From Fusarium oxysporum f. sp. lycopersici 4287 (lineage: Eukaryota > Ascomycota > Sordariomycetes > Hypocreales > Nectriaceae): a stretch of 64,000 nucleotides of DNA. The position numbers and the translations under genes are program-made. The stretch spans positions 1,406,020 to 1,470,019 of the forward strand of contig NC_030998.1 in assembly GCF_000149955.1 (NCBI RefSeq), given 5' to 3'. Below the pieces are notes generated by a model. The model ran no database searches. It saw only the letters and a program-made list of their open reading frames with translations, and was not told the DNA's origin. Position 1 is the stretch's first letter. The number at the start of each line of letters is the position of its first letter. Positions 42,825 to 53,327 of this stretch are shown one piece after another.

Positions 42825-44453
42825 TCATTGCTTCCCCTTCCTCTGATACCACTTTGTCTTGAGGAAGTAGATAATACTGATGCCAAGTCCCAGCCCAGCG
42901 AAGCCAACAGCCATGTAGAAAGCTGATCGATAGCCAATCAATAACTCGTGCTTTGACTCTCCACCATTCGTTACATTCACCTCTACTGTAGCAGCGAATC
43001 CAAGACCCAAACTGATACTGTAGTTCACGATCGTACTGACCAAGCTTGCTGCGATACCTTGGTGCTCTCGCTTCACAGAGTTGGAGAGGATTAGTGTCGC
43101 AGCGGGAAACGACATGTCCATACCGAAGGTCATGATGATGAGGCCAAAGAAAGATTGATACCAGTAAGACTGCTCGACGGGGGCTGTCATCATCAGAATT
43201 GTACCAGTCGTGAATGCTGTGAGGGCGAGGAGCATCACCAAAGCAGGATGCGACACATGAAGAAGCCATGCAGTAATCAGTGAAGCGCAAGCTCCAGAGA
43301 TAGCAACGGGGCTCATCCAAGCGCTCGTAAGAAGAGGTGAGGCTCCGCGCAGCATTTGGAAGAATTGCCAAGTGTAGTACACCCAGATACCGAAGGTTGC
43401 CCAGCCGCAGACAATGCAGCCCAGGATGTAGGCAACGTCGCTCGTCAGAGCATCGAAGGGGATGAGAGGATGCGATGCGACGCGCAATTCGACGTAGAAG
43501 AAGACGGGAACAAGGAGCACTCCAACGATGAGAAGGACGAATACCCAAGGTTTATCCCAGCCGTCGATGGGGGCTTGGTTCCAGGAAAAGTTGAAGAGCA
43601 CAAGAGCAGTGATACCGGTAGTTGCGCCGAGAAGATCGAGCTGACCAAGGATGTCTCCCCAGCTCATATCGGCGGAGGAGAGCTTGTGAGGAGGGTCGGG
43701 AATGATGAAGTATGCCATCAGCGCAATGAACGCCAGTCCAAGGGCGAAAGAGTAGTAAGTCCAAGGCCACCAAGAAGGATCCCCATGAACAAAGAGTCCA
43801 GCGAACAAAGCTCCAAAAACACAACCACCAGGTGCGCAAGCTCCAAAGAGCGCAAACGCAACAGCCTTTCGACCACCGGGCTTGTACGAAGCACCCAAAA
43901 TAGCCAGCCCGTTCGGCATCACGAGCGCAGGTCCAATGCCCTGAAACACCCGCGCGAAGATGAAAAGAACATGGTTGGAGTAGTTTGCCAGTCCGCAAAT
44001 CATAGACCAAACAGCGAACCAGACAAAACCGATGAGGAAGAGGCGCTTGTATCCGAAATATCGCCAAGACGACCAGAGAAGAGGATGAACGTTCCGACTG
44101 TGAGACTGAACCCGGCGATGAGCCAGCTAAGCTCCGCGGGATTAGTGAGGTTGAATGAGTCGCCGATGATATGTATGATGTTGAGGCAGTTTCCGAGTGC
44201 GGCTTGTGTCATGAACTGCGCCATGCAGATAATCGCCACAAAGAGGATCTCACGCGGGAGAGAAAAAGTTTCAGCTATTGAGACGTTGGACTTGGTTCTT
44301 GAGATGGCTTCCTCGTCTGGACCCGTGAGCGTGTTGTTATCCGACGGCGCGTCCCTCTCAGGATCAGGCATAAAGCCTTGCTCTGCACCAAATTAGCCCC
44401 AATCCTCAACCCAAGTAACGCGTTCACTCACCTTTTTCGCTTTCGGTCACCAT
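42825..44453 (-). CDS. 14-TM MFS transporter 2, one frameshift
   Basis: A small first exon (44432-44453) encodes MVTESEK, and a 49-nt GTGAGT...CAG intron leads to the main exon (42825-44382). The conserved loop 2-3 motif is cut. LFSGRLGDI ends one frame, and the next frame continues FGYKRLFLIGFVWFAVWSMICG. The run GATATTTCGG lacks one T for GDIFGYK (about 44057-44063). Restoring it gives a 526-residue protein of usual size. Other marks are ARVFQGIGPALVMPNGLAILG (motif C-like) and several well-formed helices through to YFLKTKWYQRKGKQ. Plasma-membrane export of small molecules is the family role. It is a sequence error or a recent pseudogene. Its FAD monooxygenase and AsaB-like neighbours suggest metabolite export. 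Confidence 0.82.
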
Positions 44454-45742
44454 TTTGGATAATGCTCAAAGTCTGATCTGTCCAGAACATCATTATCAAG
44501 GGATGACGAGATGGTATATAAAAAGCGGCGAGAAAGTCCGAAAGACTGTGTATATCCGAAGATCCGTACTTCCGAGCCAATGAAGCTGCAACCGGGGCCG
44601 TCAGATCTCCACAACAGCATTTTTACCCTTATTAATGCAGATTCCAGATCCGAGATGGGAGATTATCGCGATTAGCGTCGGAGATATGTCAGATTTTGTA
44701 TATCCGATTGTGAGAAAGCTGAGAAATCGGGTTTGAGTTTGTTTGATCGGTGGAGATGCTACGTAAGGCGGGATGCTAACTGACCAATGCTATGGTGTTG
44801 CATGTGATGAACAGGGTTGAATACGACTTGCGATATGATGGATGAAGTGTAATCGTGGACGCTGTGACTAATGGACTGCAATGAATAGTGTTCCGAGCGG
44901 GTATGAATTACTCCGCCTTGTTATCAGGCGGAAGAAGTGTTGTGATTGTCGTTGATGATGTTCTCGGTCTCCGAGCCACTGTAACATAAAGCTTCACGGC
45001 CGGTGATACTGCTTAAGAAGAACAAGCCTACGTGCTCGGCGTCAATGCTTCCAAATCAGGAAAAAATAGTCACATGCTCGCTTTCTCGTTGTTAATGGAG
45101 TGATGAGACTCAACAAACAGCATCGCCTTACTACGTGAACTTGAGGAGCTGGAATGAAGTAACATCGCAGACACAGAACGAGTGTTTATACTGACAGGAA
45201 GATTCAAACAAATGTTGTTTGTGCTGTTTTGCCTAAATCATTTTGTCTGAGATATCGATGGGGCTGAACTGAATTCTCTCTCGTGTTCCTGTAATCTAAG
45301 TTGACAGCCTAAAGTTTAACCTTATGGGCAGTGAGTACCTCCAGAGCTGAAAGTCTAGCAACAAGGCGCAGTAAATCTTCGTATCATCATTATATAGGAC
45401 TTTTATCAGATAAAATCTTTTCCCCTATTTTATATTTCATCTTCGGTGTTCTAAGTAGGTACTTAGCAAGAGGCTTCGCGCGTGTCACCAGGCGATAATG
45501 AATCTCATGAGTTAGTGCGGTACTTGATGCTGTGAGATAAACCCACTTCCATTTGTGAAACTCAAAATGTGGATAATTCGCTCTCAGCCAAAGATTTATT
45601 CTAAACTTTCCGTAATGAGTCACGACTTGCGTCTCTTGTCAGTGTCAAAAGCTTTACGTTGATTATAAAGTGGCTGCCTTTCTCTCGTAATTCTCCCCTC
45701 CTCTGGACTCCACCCAAGGATCATTTCTTGTCAAAGTCGGCC
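44454..45742. other. Gene-free stretch
   Basis: About 1.3 kb. A TATATAAAAA motif near 44515 fits the promoter of MFS gene 2. No other supported feature. Confidence 0.5.
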
Positions 45743-46835
45743 ATGTTCCCACCACGGGGAACTACAAACCCTTCAAATCGTGGGGATCTGGCCAAGATGG
45801 CAGTATCATCCTTCCATCCATTCCCGAGACTACCTCTTGAGCTTCGGCTCCTGATTTGGAGCGCAGCTTGTAATTCCTATGTTTCATACCAACCAAATGA
45901 TCATGCCGTACATTACGTTGATCTTGAGCCCAGTTCTGACACTCTTGGCATATCACAAATCCACGGCGGATGTTGTCCAAGGAGACAACAACTCGGCCTG
46001 TTTGAATAACTCTCTGTGGGGGGCCTGTAAAGAGTCACGGGATGTCGTAGCACGACACTCGCGCGTCGATGGCCAAGACCAGCCTCATCCTCCTGCGATG
46101 CTCAGCATTCGTGACAGCGAAGGACATTGGAATGCTCCTGTTTGCCCGACAAAGGATATATTTTGCATCAAGTCGAGTAGCTGGGAAACCACTGACGGCA
46201 ATGATAAGCCATGGCAGATAGCTATTCCAAATTTGAGCCTGACAGCACCGTCAAATATTCCCATCAAGAACATCGCATTCGAATTCGACCCAACTTGAGA
46301 TACAGATCTTCCTGGAACCTACTACGATCTCATGTCAGAGAACTCCGCCCGGGGATTTTTATCACGTTTCTGCTATAACGCATTCCTCAACAATTCAAGG
46401 GAGCATATGATTTGGCTTTTTGAAAAGACTGGCCAATGGTCACGGAGCCGTTGGGGCTCTGAGGATAACATGGGCACGTCATTCCATGGTTGCGACACAG
46501 AATATGTCGAAATTCACCCGCCCTTTGACTGTGATCATTGTCACCATTGGCACAAGTTCGACGGAATCTTTGACAATCTCTTCATATTCATACACAACGT
46601 CGGTTTTCTCAGCGAAGTTCTTAACCGGAATCATCCCGATTGGAAGCCTGAGCATGACGACTGGAGGAACGACTGCTTTAGTAGGGTTGAGTTTTATATC
46701 GATGATAACATCCAGTATCTTGCTCGTCGGGACAAGCAAGTCGAGCAGTGTCCAGGAAGGGAAGATAATGCGCATCAGCCGCCGACAGGTGCCAGCGAGG
46801 ATGAAGATCTCGAAATCGTATCTGAACAACTTTGA
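45743..46835 (+). pseudogene. 2EXR-family gene 3, nonsense plus frameshift
   Basis: The N-terminal 2EXR helix is SSFHPFPRLPLELRLLIWSAAC, followed by DHAVHYVDLEPSSDTLG. The frame then shifts near 45960-45985 to NNSACLNNSLWGACKESRDVVARH. In that frame the conserved tryptophan of FEFDPTW is a TGA codon at 46296-46298 (TGG to TGA); the paralogs have FKFDHSW and IEFDQSW at that place. Reading continues in the same frame through SENSARGFLSRFCYNAFL and GCDTEYVEIHPPFD to an acidic tail at 46835. Two independent lesions show decay, and the TGA is a transition. Confidence 0.75.
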
Positions 46836-47500
46836 GGAGACAAGGCCCAGACTCGATTATAAGGAGTTCTACAAGCTAAGATTCGCGGACCTTCTTGAGA
46901 GGCAACCAACCTCCCCATGGAAATCATCACTCTAACGCTGCATAGACATCTGCCACCCGTTACTCACGAGACAACGGTGCAAACGTTCGAACGAGGAGCT
47001 CTTAGGATAATCTATATTGGATTCGTGAAGGGCGAGAACAATACGAAAAAGAAGCATGTAATGAGTTTGGTGCCTAATGTGAACAAGGCCGTTCACCAAC
47101 TCGACTGTCGCGCTGGTACAATCAACGTCCTGTTATATTATGTTATTAGATAGCTTTCATAATTCAAATTGAGGAAACTACTTCCCCTGATTTTGTTATG
47201 CTGCTCACAAAATGTGATTGCCGGAATTTGATCATCAACTCTGCTGATTTTACCATGACATCACTAGCAAAGAAGAATCTGACACAACATTGCGTACGTT
47301 TTCAAAGCCAAAGGTCATTACTCTGTCCTTGAGTTTCTGCTCTATCTCATCGCATCTGGTGCACTACTATTATAGATTACAGAATACCCCTTTGGCTTCC
47401 AACAAATCACACCATTCCCGTTGCTCACTGGAGTGAGACTCAAATACATGACATGTTCTGATACCCATGGTGCTGGTGATCAAAATCTCAGACACCCAGA
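46836..47500. other. Intergenic
   Basis: Convergent 3' flanks of 2EXR genes 3 and 4. No supported feature. Confidence 0.5.
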
Positions 47501-48751
47501 TTACTCGCCTTCCTGATCACTGCCGTCACTCCCACCACTCAGATCGTCGCTTTCGTACTCAAACTCGATCTCGGTATCATCCTCAGTTTCGTTGTCAGTT
47601 CCGTTGTCCTCCATGTAATCTTGCATTTCATTGTCCTTGCGAACAAGAAGTTTGATATGGTCCTTCACTCTGAACGCCATGGGTTCCAGACCCAGCTCTT
47701 GAAGGTCATACATGTCTTCGTTGTCACATACCAGTCCGAACGAATCCATGAATCTGGCCACGGCGCCCTTGAGCAGGCTGATCGTGTTGTCGCGAGTGGC
47801 TTCCCAGTTTATCTGGACGTAGTCCGCCTCACAATCGCGATAAACAGTCTCAAACACCTGACCAGGTCGTGCAACCCAGCGAACGTCGTCATCAATGATC
47901 CAGAGATTAGGCGCAGGAACGGACTTTTCAGAGAGAATCTCGACCCAGTGCGCAAGAAGACCTCGCGGGGAGTTCTCTCGCTTCAGTCTGTTCTCTCTAG
48001 ATGGAAAGGCGTTGTTCCAACTGTGGTCGAACTTGAAAGCGATGTTCCAGCGTTCCTTGATCGTGAATGTTCGTGTACCGAGGAATGGCGCCAGTAGCTT
48101 CATGCCGAAGAGGCTTCGTGACAAGGATTTGAGCTTTGTGGTGTCGATACAGAAGATGTCATGAGTAGGCCTCACCACTGGGAGCCATTTCTCGTTCTTC
48201 TTGAAAGGAACAATAGTCGAGGGAAAGTCTTTGCTGTACTACCCGCAGAGATAATCCTCGATAGGTTGTTCTCGAAAGGTGAGCCATCCCTCAAAGTCCA
48301 GATGCTTTGCAATCACAGATCGCGACTCTTTGCAGGCCAACCAAAGACCTGCATCCCAGAGATAGGCGGACTTGTTGGGGTTTGTTGTCTCGGAGGACTT
48401 CTCACAGGGTCTCTTGAGGGCTCTCAGCGTGACATAACCAGTATCATCACTTTCGACCTCAAACTCTTCATCATAGCCCTCGAGGTCGGCATCAAAGATG
48501 ACTAAGTTGTCGAGATATTCCTCGTCATCCACGTCCTCCACACCCTCCTTACCCTCCTCTACGACGTCCAAGGTGACATAGTGAAGGCCGTGGTCGGCGT
48601 TGGTGGAAGGGAGGCATGCGGCTTCCCAGATCTTGAGTCGAAGCTCAATGGGCAGGCGCTTGAAATAGCGAAAAGCAGGTGACATCTCCTCGTTGATCGA
48701 CAGGCTTTGATCTTCTTGCTGCTGAGCATGGGGTTGTGCCGCTCCAGCCAT
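47501..48751 (-). pseudogene. 2EXR-family gene 4, one in-frame TAG
   Basis: The frame from the ATG at 48751 runs with a single interruption, TAG at 48239-48241 after EQPIEDYLCG. It goes on in the same frame as YSKDFPSTIVPFKKNEKW and VVRPTHDIFCIDTTK to 47501, in total 416 codons plus stop. The 2EXR helix is FRYFKRLPIELRLKIWEAACLPS. The other family marks are DHGLHYVTLDVV, NKSAYLWDAGLWLACKESRSVI, THDIFCI and FKFDHSW. The C-terminus is strongly acidic (NETEDDTEIEFEYESDD). No intron of workable length removes the TAG. It is the least damaged of the five copies, so the loss is recent, or the base is wrong. Confidence 0.75.
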
Positions 48752-49529
48752 GGTTGCTGCGATTTATTAGATGTGTTGTTTTGTGCCGACAGCATAACAT
48801 ACCTGCGTGCGGCTGAAATCAGAGTGGTGGCAAGTAAACGCAGGAGTTCAGGAGTTGAGAGTCTCGTGCTGAAGGGTGAAGGATGAAGGAAAGAGAGAGA
48901 GAAGAGGGGAGGGAAGTGGAGGTTGTGAGCGGGAGCCTGGGCTTTCTTGTAACAGCACGTGACTATTGCTTGCTACAGGACTAGGCAGTCGCCGTGGCAG
49001 TGACAGTGGCCGCTGGCTGTGGCAGATTAACACAAAATGCATGTTCCCAGGAGTGTCAACCAATCAAAGAATGAAGCCACTGATTCACCGCAAATGTGCA
49101 TTCAAAGGATCGAGAACTGGGATATCAGAGGTCGAGATGCACTTATCAACTTGTTTGCGATGTTTCATATTTGATGTGAGAGAAGCATTTGACAATTCGG
49201 TACAAGGTAGAAATACTAAAACTGTCATCAATGGTGTCTGCCAAGGAAGCCAGGGGCTCGAGATAACGGGCACATTCGAGTTACAGCAGCCTGGTAAATG
49301 TTCGGATGAGGCGAAATCTTGATGTACCATAGTTTAATCTTGCAGCTGGATCAAAGTCAAAAACACAAATAAAAGCTTGACTCACATCATTGACTACATT
49401 TCAAGGGAGCATTTCTCAAACCTTGATTGAAACTTGATTATTTCCTCCCGTATAAAGATGTCCATCGCCTGCCACTTGATTGTGCTCAACCTCGGATTTT
49501 CAGGGGCTTTTTGGGACCATCAGCAATAC
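48752..49529. other. Intergenic, between divergent 2EXR genes
   Basis: About 0.8 kb with a G/A-rich tract (48890-48930) upstream of 2EXR 4. Nothing else is recognised. Confidence 0.5.
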
Positions 49530-50600
49530 ATGGCCCTCAAAATGCCCTCTCCTTTCCACCCCCTCACCAAGCTGCCCATTGAACTGCGACTCCAGATTGG
49601 AATGCTGCTTGTCTTCCATCCACGCCACACGACCGTGGTATACAGTACGTCGACATCTTCAATGATCGCGCGATGCCCTTGAGATATAACTTGTCTCTAG
49701 CTCCTGGTCTGGGAGTGTCAAGCCATGAGCCGAACACATCCGCCTAACTCACAGATGGAGGTCTTTGGAGAGCTTGCAAGGAGTCGAGAGAGGTCATACT
49801 CAAACATGCACACATCGACGATTGGCTCAGGGCCCAAGAACAATACTTTATCAAATATCGGTCGGGTGAGGAATATCAAGCGGACTGGCTAGGCGGGGAA
49901 GAGGCGGTTCACCTTGCGATTCTCACGATCGCTGAGGAAGACCAAGAGTGGCATCTGGTGGCCTACCCGGCTCGGGATATTTCTTTGCGTCAGGACAGAA
50001 AATTGGAAATATATATACAGATATCCTCATAACCCACCGTTACATATACCAGCTAATGTCTACGGCACTGAAGTATGGCGTATCATCAAAGATTTCGCCA
50101 TCGAGTTTGATCAGAGCTGGTCCATCAATCGCCCAGGGAACATATACGACCTAAGCGAAGAGAACTCTGCTCGAGGATACCTGGAAAAACTACTCTTCGA
50201 CCGCGCGCATCATAGAAACTTCGACGGCCTTGAGAACATCTGGCTCATCGACAAAGGCGCCATGTGGTCGAGGCATCCCCATCAGTACTACTGTACGTCT
50301 GACGCTGAGGGATTACAAGAAGCCCCAACCCCCGAACATCAGATTGTTGCGGTATATCGCGGTTGCGACGCGGAGTATGTCGAGGTTTCTTTGGAACAGT
50401 GCTCTCACAAAACCGCCGATGGTATGGCTCCATCTTCGAAAGGGTTTGTCGAAAAGCTAGGCCTGGAGTCCAACTTCGTCGCCCTTCCTCCATTGGCCCA
50501 AATGCGGTCATCCCCTAAAAAGGACTCAGCAACACTGGCTCGACGCTCAGTCGAAGTTGGACATGGGGTATTCTTTTTCTCATTCAACCATATTCAATAG
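49530..50600 (+). pseudogene. 2EXR-family gene 5, nonsense plus two frameshifts
   Basis: The start MALKMPSPFHPLTKLPIELRLQI is followed by a frame change. CAGATTGGAATGC lacks one T for QIWNAAC (about 49594-49598), and the next frame reads AACLPSTPHDRGIQYVDIFND. In that frame the conserved NTSAY is cut by TAA at 49745-49747 in place of the tyrosine codon, after which LTDGGLWRACKESREVI is open. Near 49980 the frame shifts back to CVRTENWKYIYRYP and stays open through FAIEFDQSWSINRPG, ENSARGYLEKLLFD, IWLIDKGAMW and GCDAEYVEV to 50600. Three lesions mark a pseudogene. The last residues differ from the other copies. Confidence 0.74.
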
Positions 50601-53327
50601 CGTTCTTAATATCCCTTAGGCTCAGCCACACCCTTAGGCAGGACTGGCCCCGACTCAGCAGACTTCGCGAAAGACTGAAGAAAGCTGGACGATTGCTATG
50701 CATTGCTGTCACAATACGTGGCTCAATTGCACCCTTGGGCAGAGCTGGCCGTAACTTTTAAACTCTGAAGAAACTCTCGGACGATCGGGGTCTTTGGCAA
50801 TACGGTTTCAAGGTTATCGGTACGACGTTGCTCTGTGGCTAATTCAGTACACTTTGCTGATTATTGGAGGAAACTTGAACGGAGATGGCCTTGTTTGTGG
50901 AGACTTTTCTCAAAAAAGCGGCTTTCAGTTTTGATTTGACGGTCGTTCTAGAAGAGGGTGAACAGCTCATATAACGCAGATTGATCCACGAGTGTCGTGC
51001 CGAGGTTACCCCATTCCAAGTATCGCAAAAGAGAATCGTGGGGGATTCAGTGTTTTGTGTCATAGTCTGGATGTGCATCTTTTGGAAGCCTCAAGCGAAT
51101 GGGCGCAGATATCTCTGTCGATTGGTGTTCACCTATTCATTGAATAACGCTCGATGCTTGCTTGCTTGAGGAGATCCATGTTCAGAGCGTCTTGCGGGTG
51201 CGGTTGAATGTATCTCACCAGCCTGTGTTTCTGGTTCTGTGCGTTCTTTGTCTCTATTAGCATCCCTTCCTCCCATTTTTGGCCTGTTCTTGCTTTCTCG
51301 TTCCCTCCCAGTAAATGGAATCTTCCGATCGCGGGCCCCTGGCCTGTTGGTTGTTCATCTCCGCCAAAGACTCAACGCTCGCTGAACTTGATGGCTTTTC
51401 ACACTTTCACTTAGCTTGGACTCGGCAGGTGTAGGATGGGTGGCCTTCGAAATGGGCGGCGGAACATAAACTTTGGATCTCGATTCATCATCAGAAGAGT
51501 GGCCGTGCTTCGGTTAAGCTGAGCCTGAAGGGGCACAGGGGCAAGTAACATTGTCGGCAGTGGCAAGTCGGTTTTGTTCTGACTGAAGGGACGAAAGAGA
51601 AGATGATGGAAGCGGAAGTGAATGTCTGAATGAGGAGTGCATTGTGCTTTTGGAGCTCGGATGATGTCTCGGGGGTTGAAGCGGACGATGCGTTCGATGG
51701 GTGATCATGTTTGATGACTTGTTGACGATGATGAACTGGAGAGATGAAGAAGAGAAGATGAAGGCTCACCAGCACCAGCCTTAGAGAAGCGGAGGGCGAT
51801 GACGCAAGTACCACAGCTGGAGAAGGAGGAGATGTTCTTGGATGGGAAGAGCCCAACACGTGACATGGCTTCTGAAGCGGTTGCCTTCTCTCGGTAAGCA
51901 AATTGAACCGCCGCAATCTTTACTGCCCTGCGCTGCCACAAGCCAGCGCCCCAACTCCAGTTTTCTTCATCACAACAACCGACAGGGAGTGAGATCACTG
52001 GTCGATGCAGTTGCTGCTATCACATCTCGTTGAGCTCCTCGCATCCCTGAACATTTGGGTCGACACAAGTCTCTTTCTAGCTTGATAGGCTGGCATTGAT
52101 ATGTCCAAACTTCACCTCTTCCGTGCGTATATCATCACTAGTCTCGTTCTGTGTTGATTCAAACATTGCTGACACTGACTGCTTCTGGCATTTAGCCAAC
52201 AATTCCAATCAAATGTAAGTCTTCTTTATGCGTGGCGACTTGTTAATGTAGCTAATATGTCGTCTCCATGATCATCAACATTGGCGCCTGTAAGTCATTA
52301 ACCCCTAATGATATCAACTAATATAGCTAACATGCGGCTAAAAGGGACCTTACGGCAATCTCGTAAGTTAGCTCCTTTGTGTCTCAGCATCACCTTGCCT
52401 TATCGCCATTGCCTACGTTGTCGACCATCTGGGGCCTGCAGCAATCATTCCCAACGACCAACATGAACCTTTTGGACCCGTCCCCGACTTCACACACTAT
52501 TTATTGATTCCAAACCCGTCACCAGACGGCTGAGCGCTATTCGGTACTCCAACGGTCTGTCCATCAGCCGCCGGTCCCGCCTGCAGAATCGCCTCCATGG
52601 ACTTACCTACAACCATGTCACAATACAACACCATCGACCCGCCCCCCGCTCAAATATGTCAAGAGACAAGCATTTTGAACACAATACTACCAGAAGAATT
52701 GAAGCCTCAGATGCTCGAGGCGGGGGAGCCTCACAAGAGTTAAAACTAATCATTGTCTCACGGCTACAACAATCAGTGACAGGTGGCTCTCACGTTCTCT
52801 TGTCAAAGTCTGGTCTAAACTTGAGATCCATGTTATAGTTTACGATCATCTTATACAAGTTTAGGTAAGTTTTAGGCAAGTTCTAGGGCCAAATTCCCAT
52901 GTATTGTTCGCCAATCCCAGCAGAGGACCAATGGAATGATTTGCGTTGCACGACGTTCAACATAAACTCGCTTTTGAAACCTGAACAACCAGTTTGTACA
53001 AAGAATTGGGACAGAGCCTGGCGTCAGTGTTCCTGCTGAAATCTATCACGGGAGGATTTTGCTAATCCTGAAAAGTCTCTTTGTTAAGCCAACATCCACT
53101 GAATATGACTGTGGCGAACATCCGAACAGATTTCAGAACACGATCGAGTTATCAAGCGAGCTTTCTTGGCCCAAATCCTCCTCAACGTTGTCAATCTATA
53201 TAAGGCCATCTTTGAGACTCTCCCAGAGATCTTTCCGAATCACCAACATCCGTCAGCTTATCACAATCTCGTTCCACACGAACCACGTCAGAATTACAGA
53301 AACATCTTCACCTCAACATCAACAACC
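50601..53327. other. Long stretch without a confident gene
   Basis: About 2.7 kb. C/T-rich leader-like DNA lies at 51840-52100. A cluster of three GTAAGT donors with nearby CTAAT/CTAAC branch sites at 52100-52370 looks like a gene with very short exons. I could not join it into a frame longer than a few codons. An open tract around 52410-52530 (VVDHLGPAAIIPNDQHEPFG) may be coding. The 3' part is the promoter and leader of the next gene, with TATATA near 53200. Confidence 0.45.

Noticed and set aside
43356..44396. A 346-codon plus-strand frame over MFS gene 2
   Set aside because: It is antisense to clear membrane helices. Its composition is polar and without any domain, as expected for a shadow.
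45390..45623. A 77-codon minus-strand frame with basic and aromatic residues
   Set aside because: It is isolated in A/T-rich DNA and has no recognisable family or signals.
51491..51998. Minus-strand frames rich in Ser and Pro
   Set aside because: They are low-complexity and lie in C/T-rich leader-like DNA; no start or splice evidence distinguishes them from chance.
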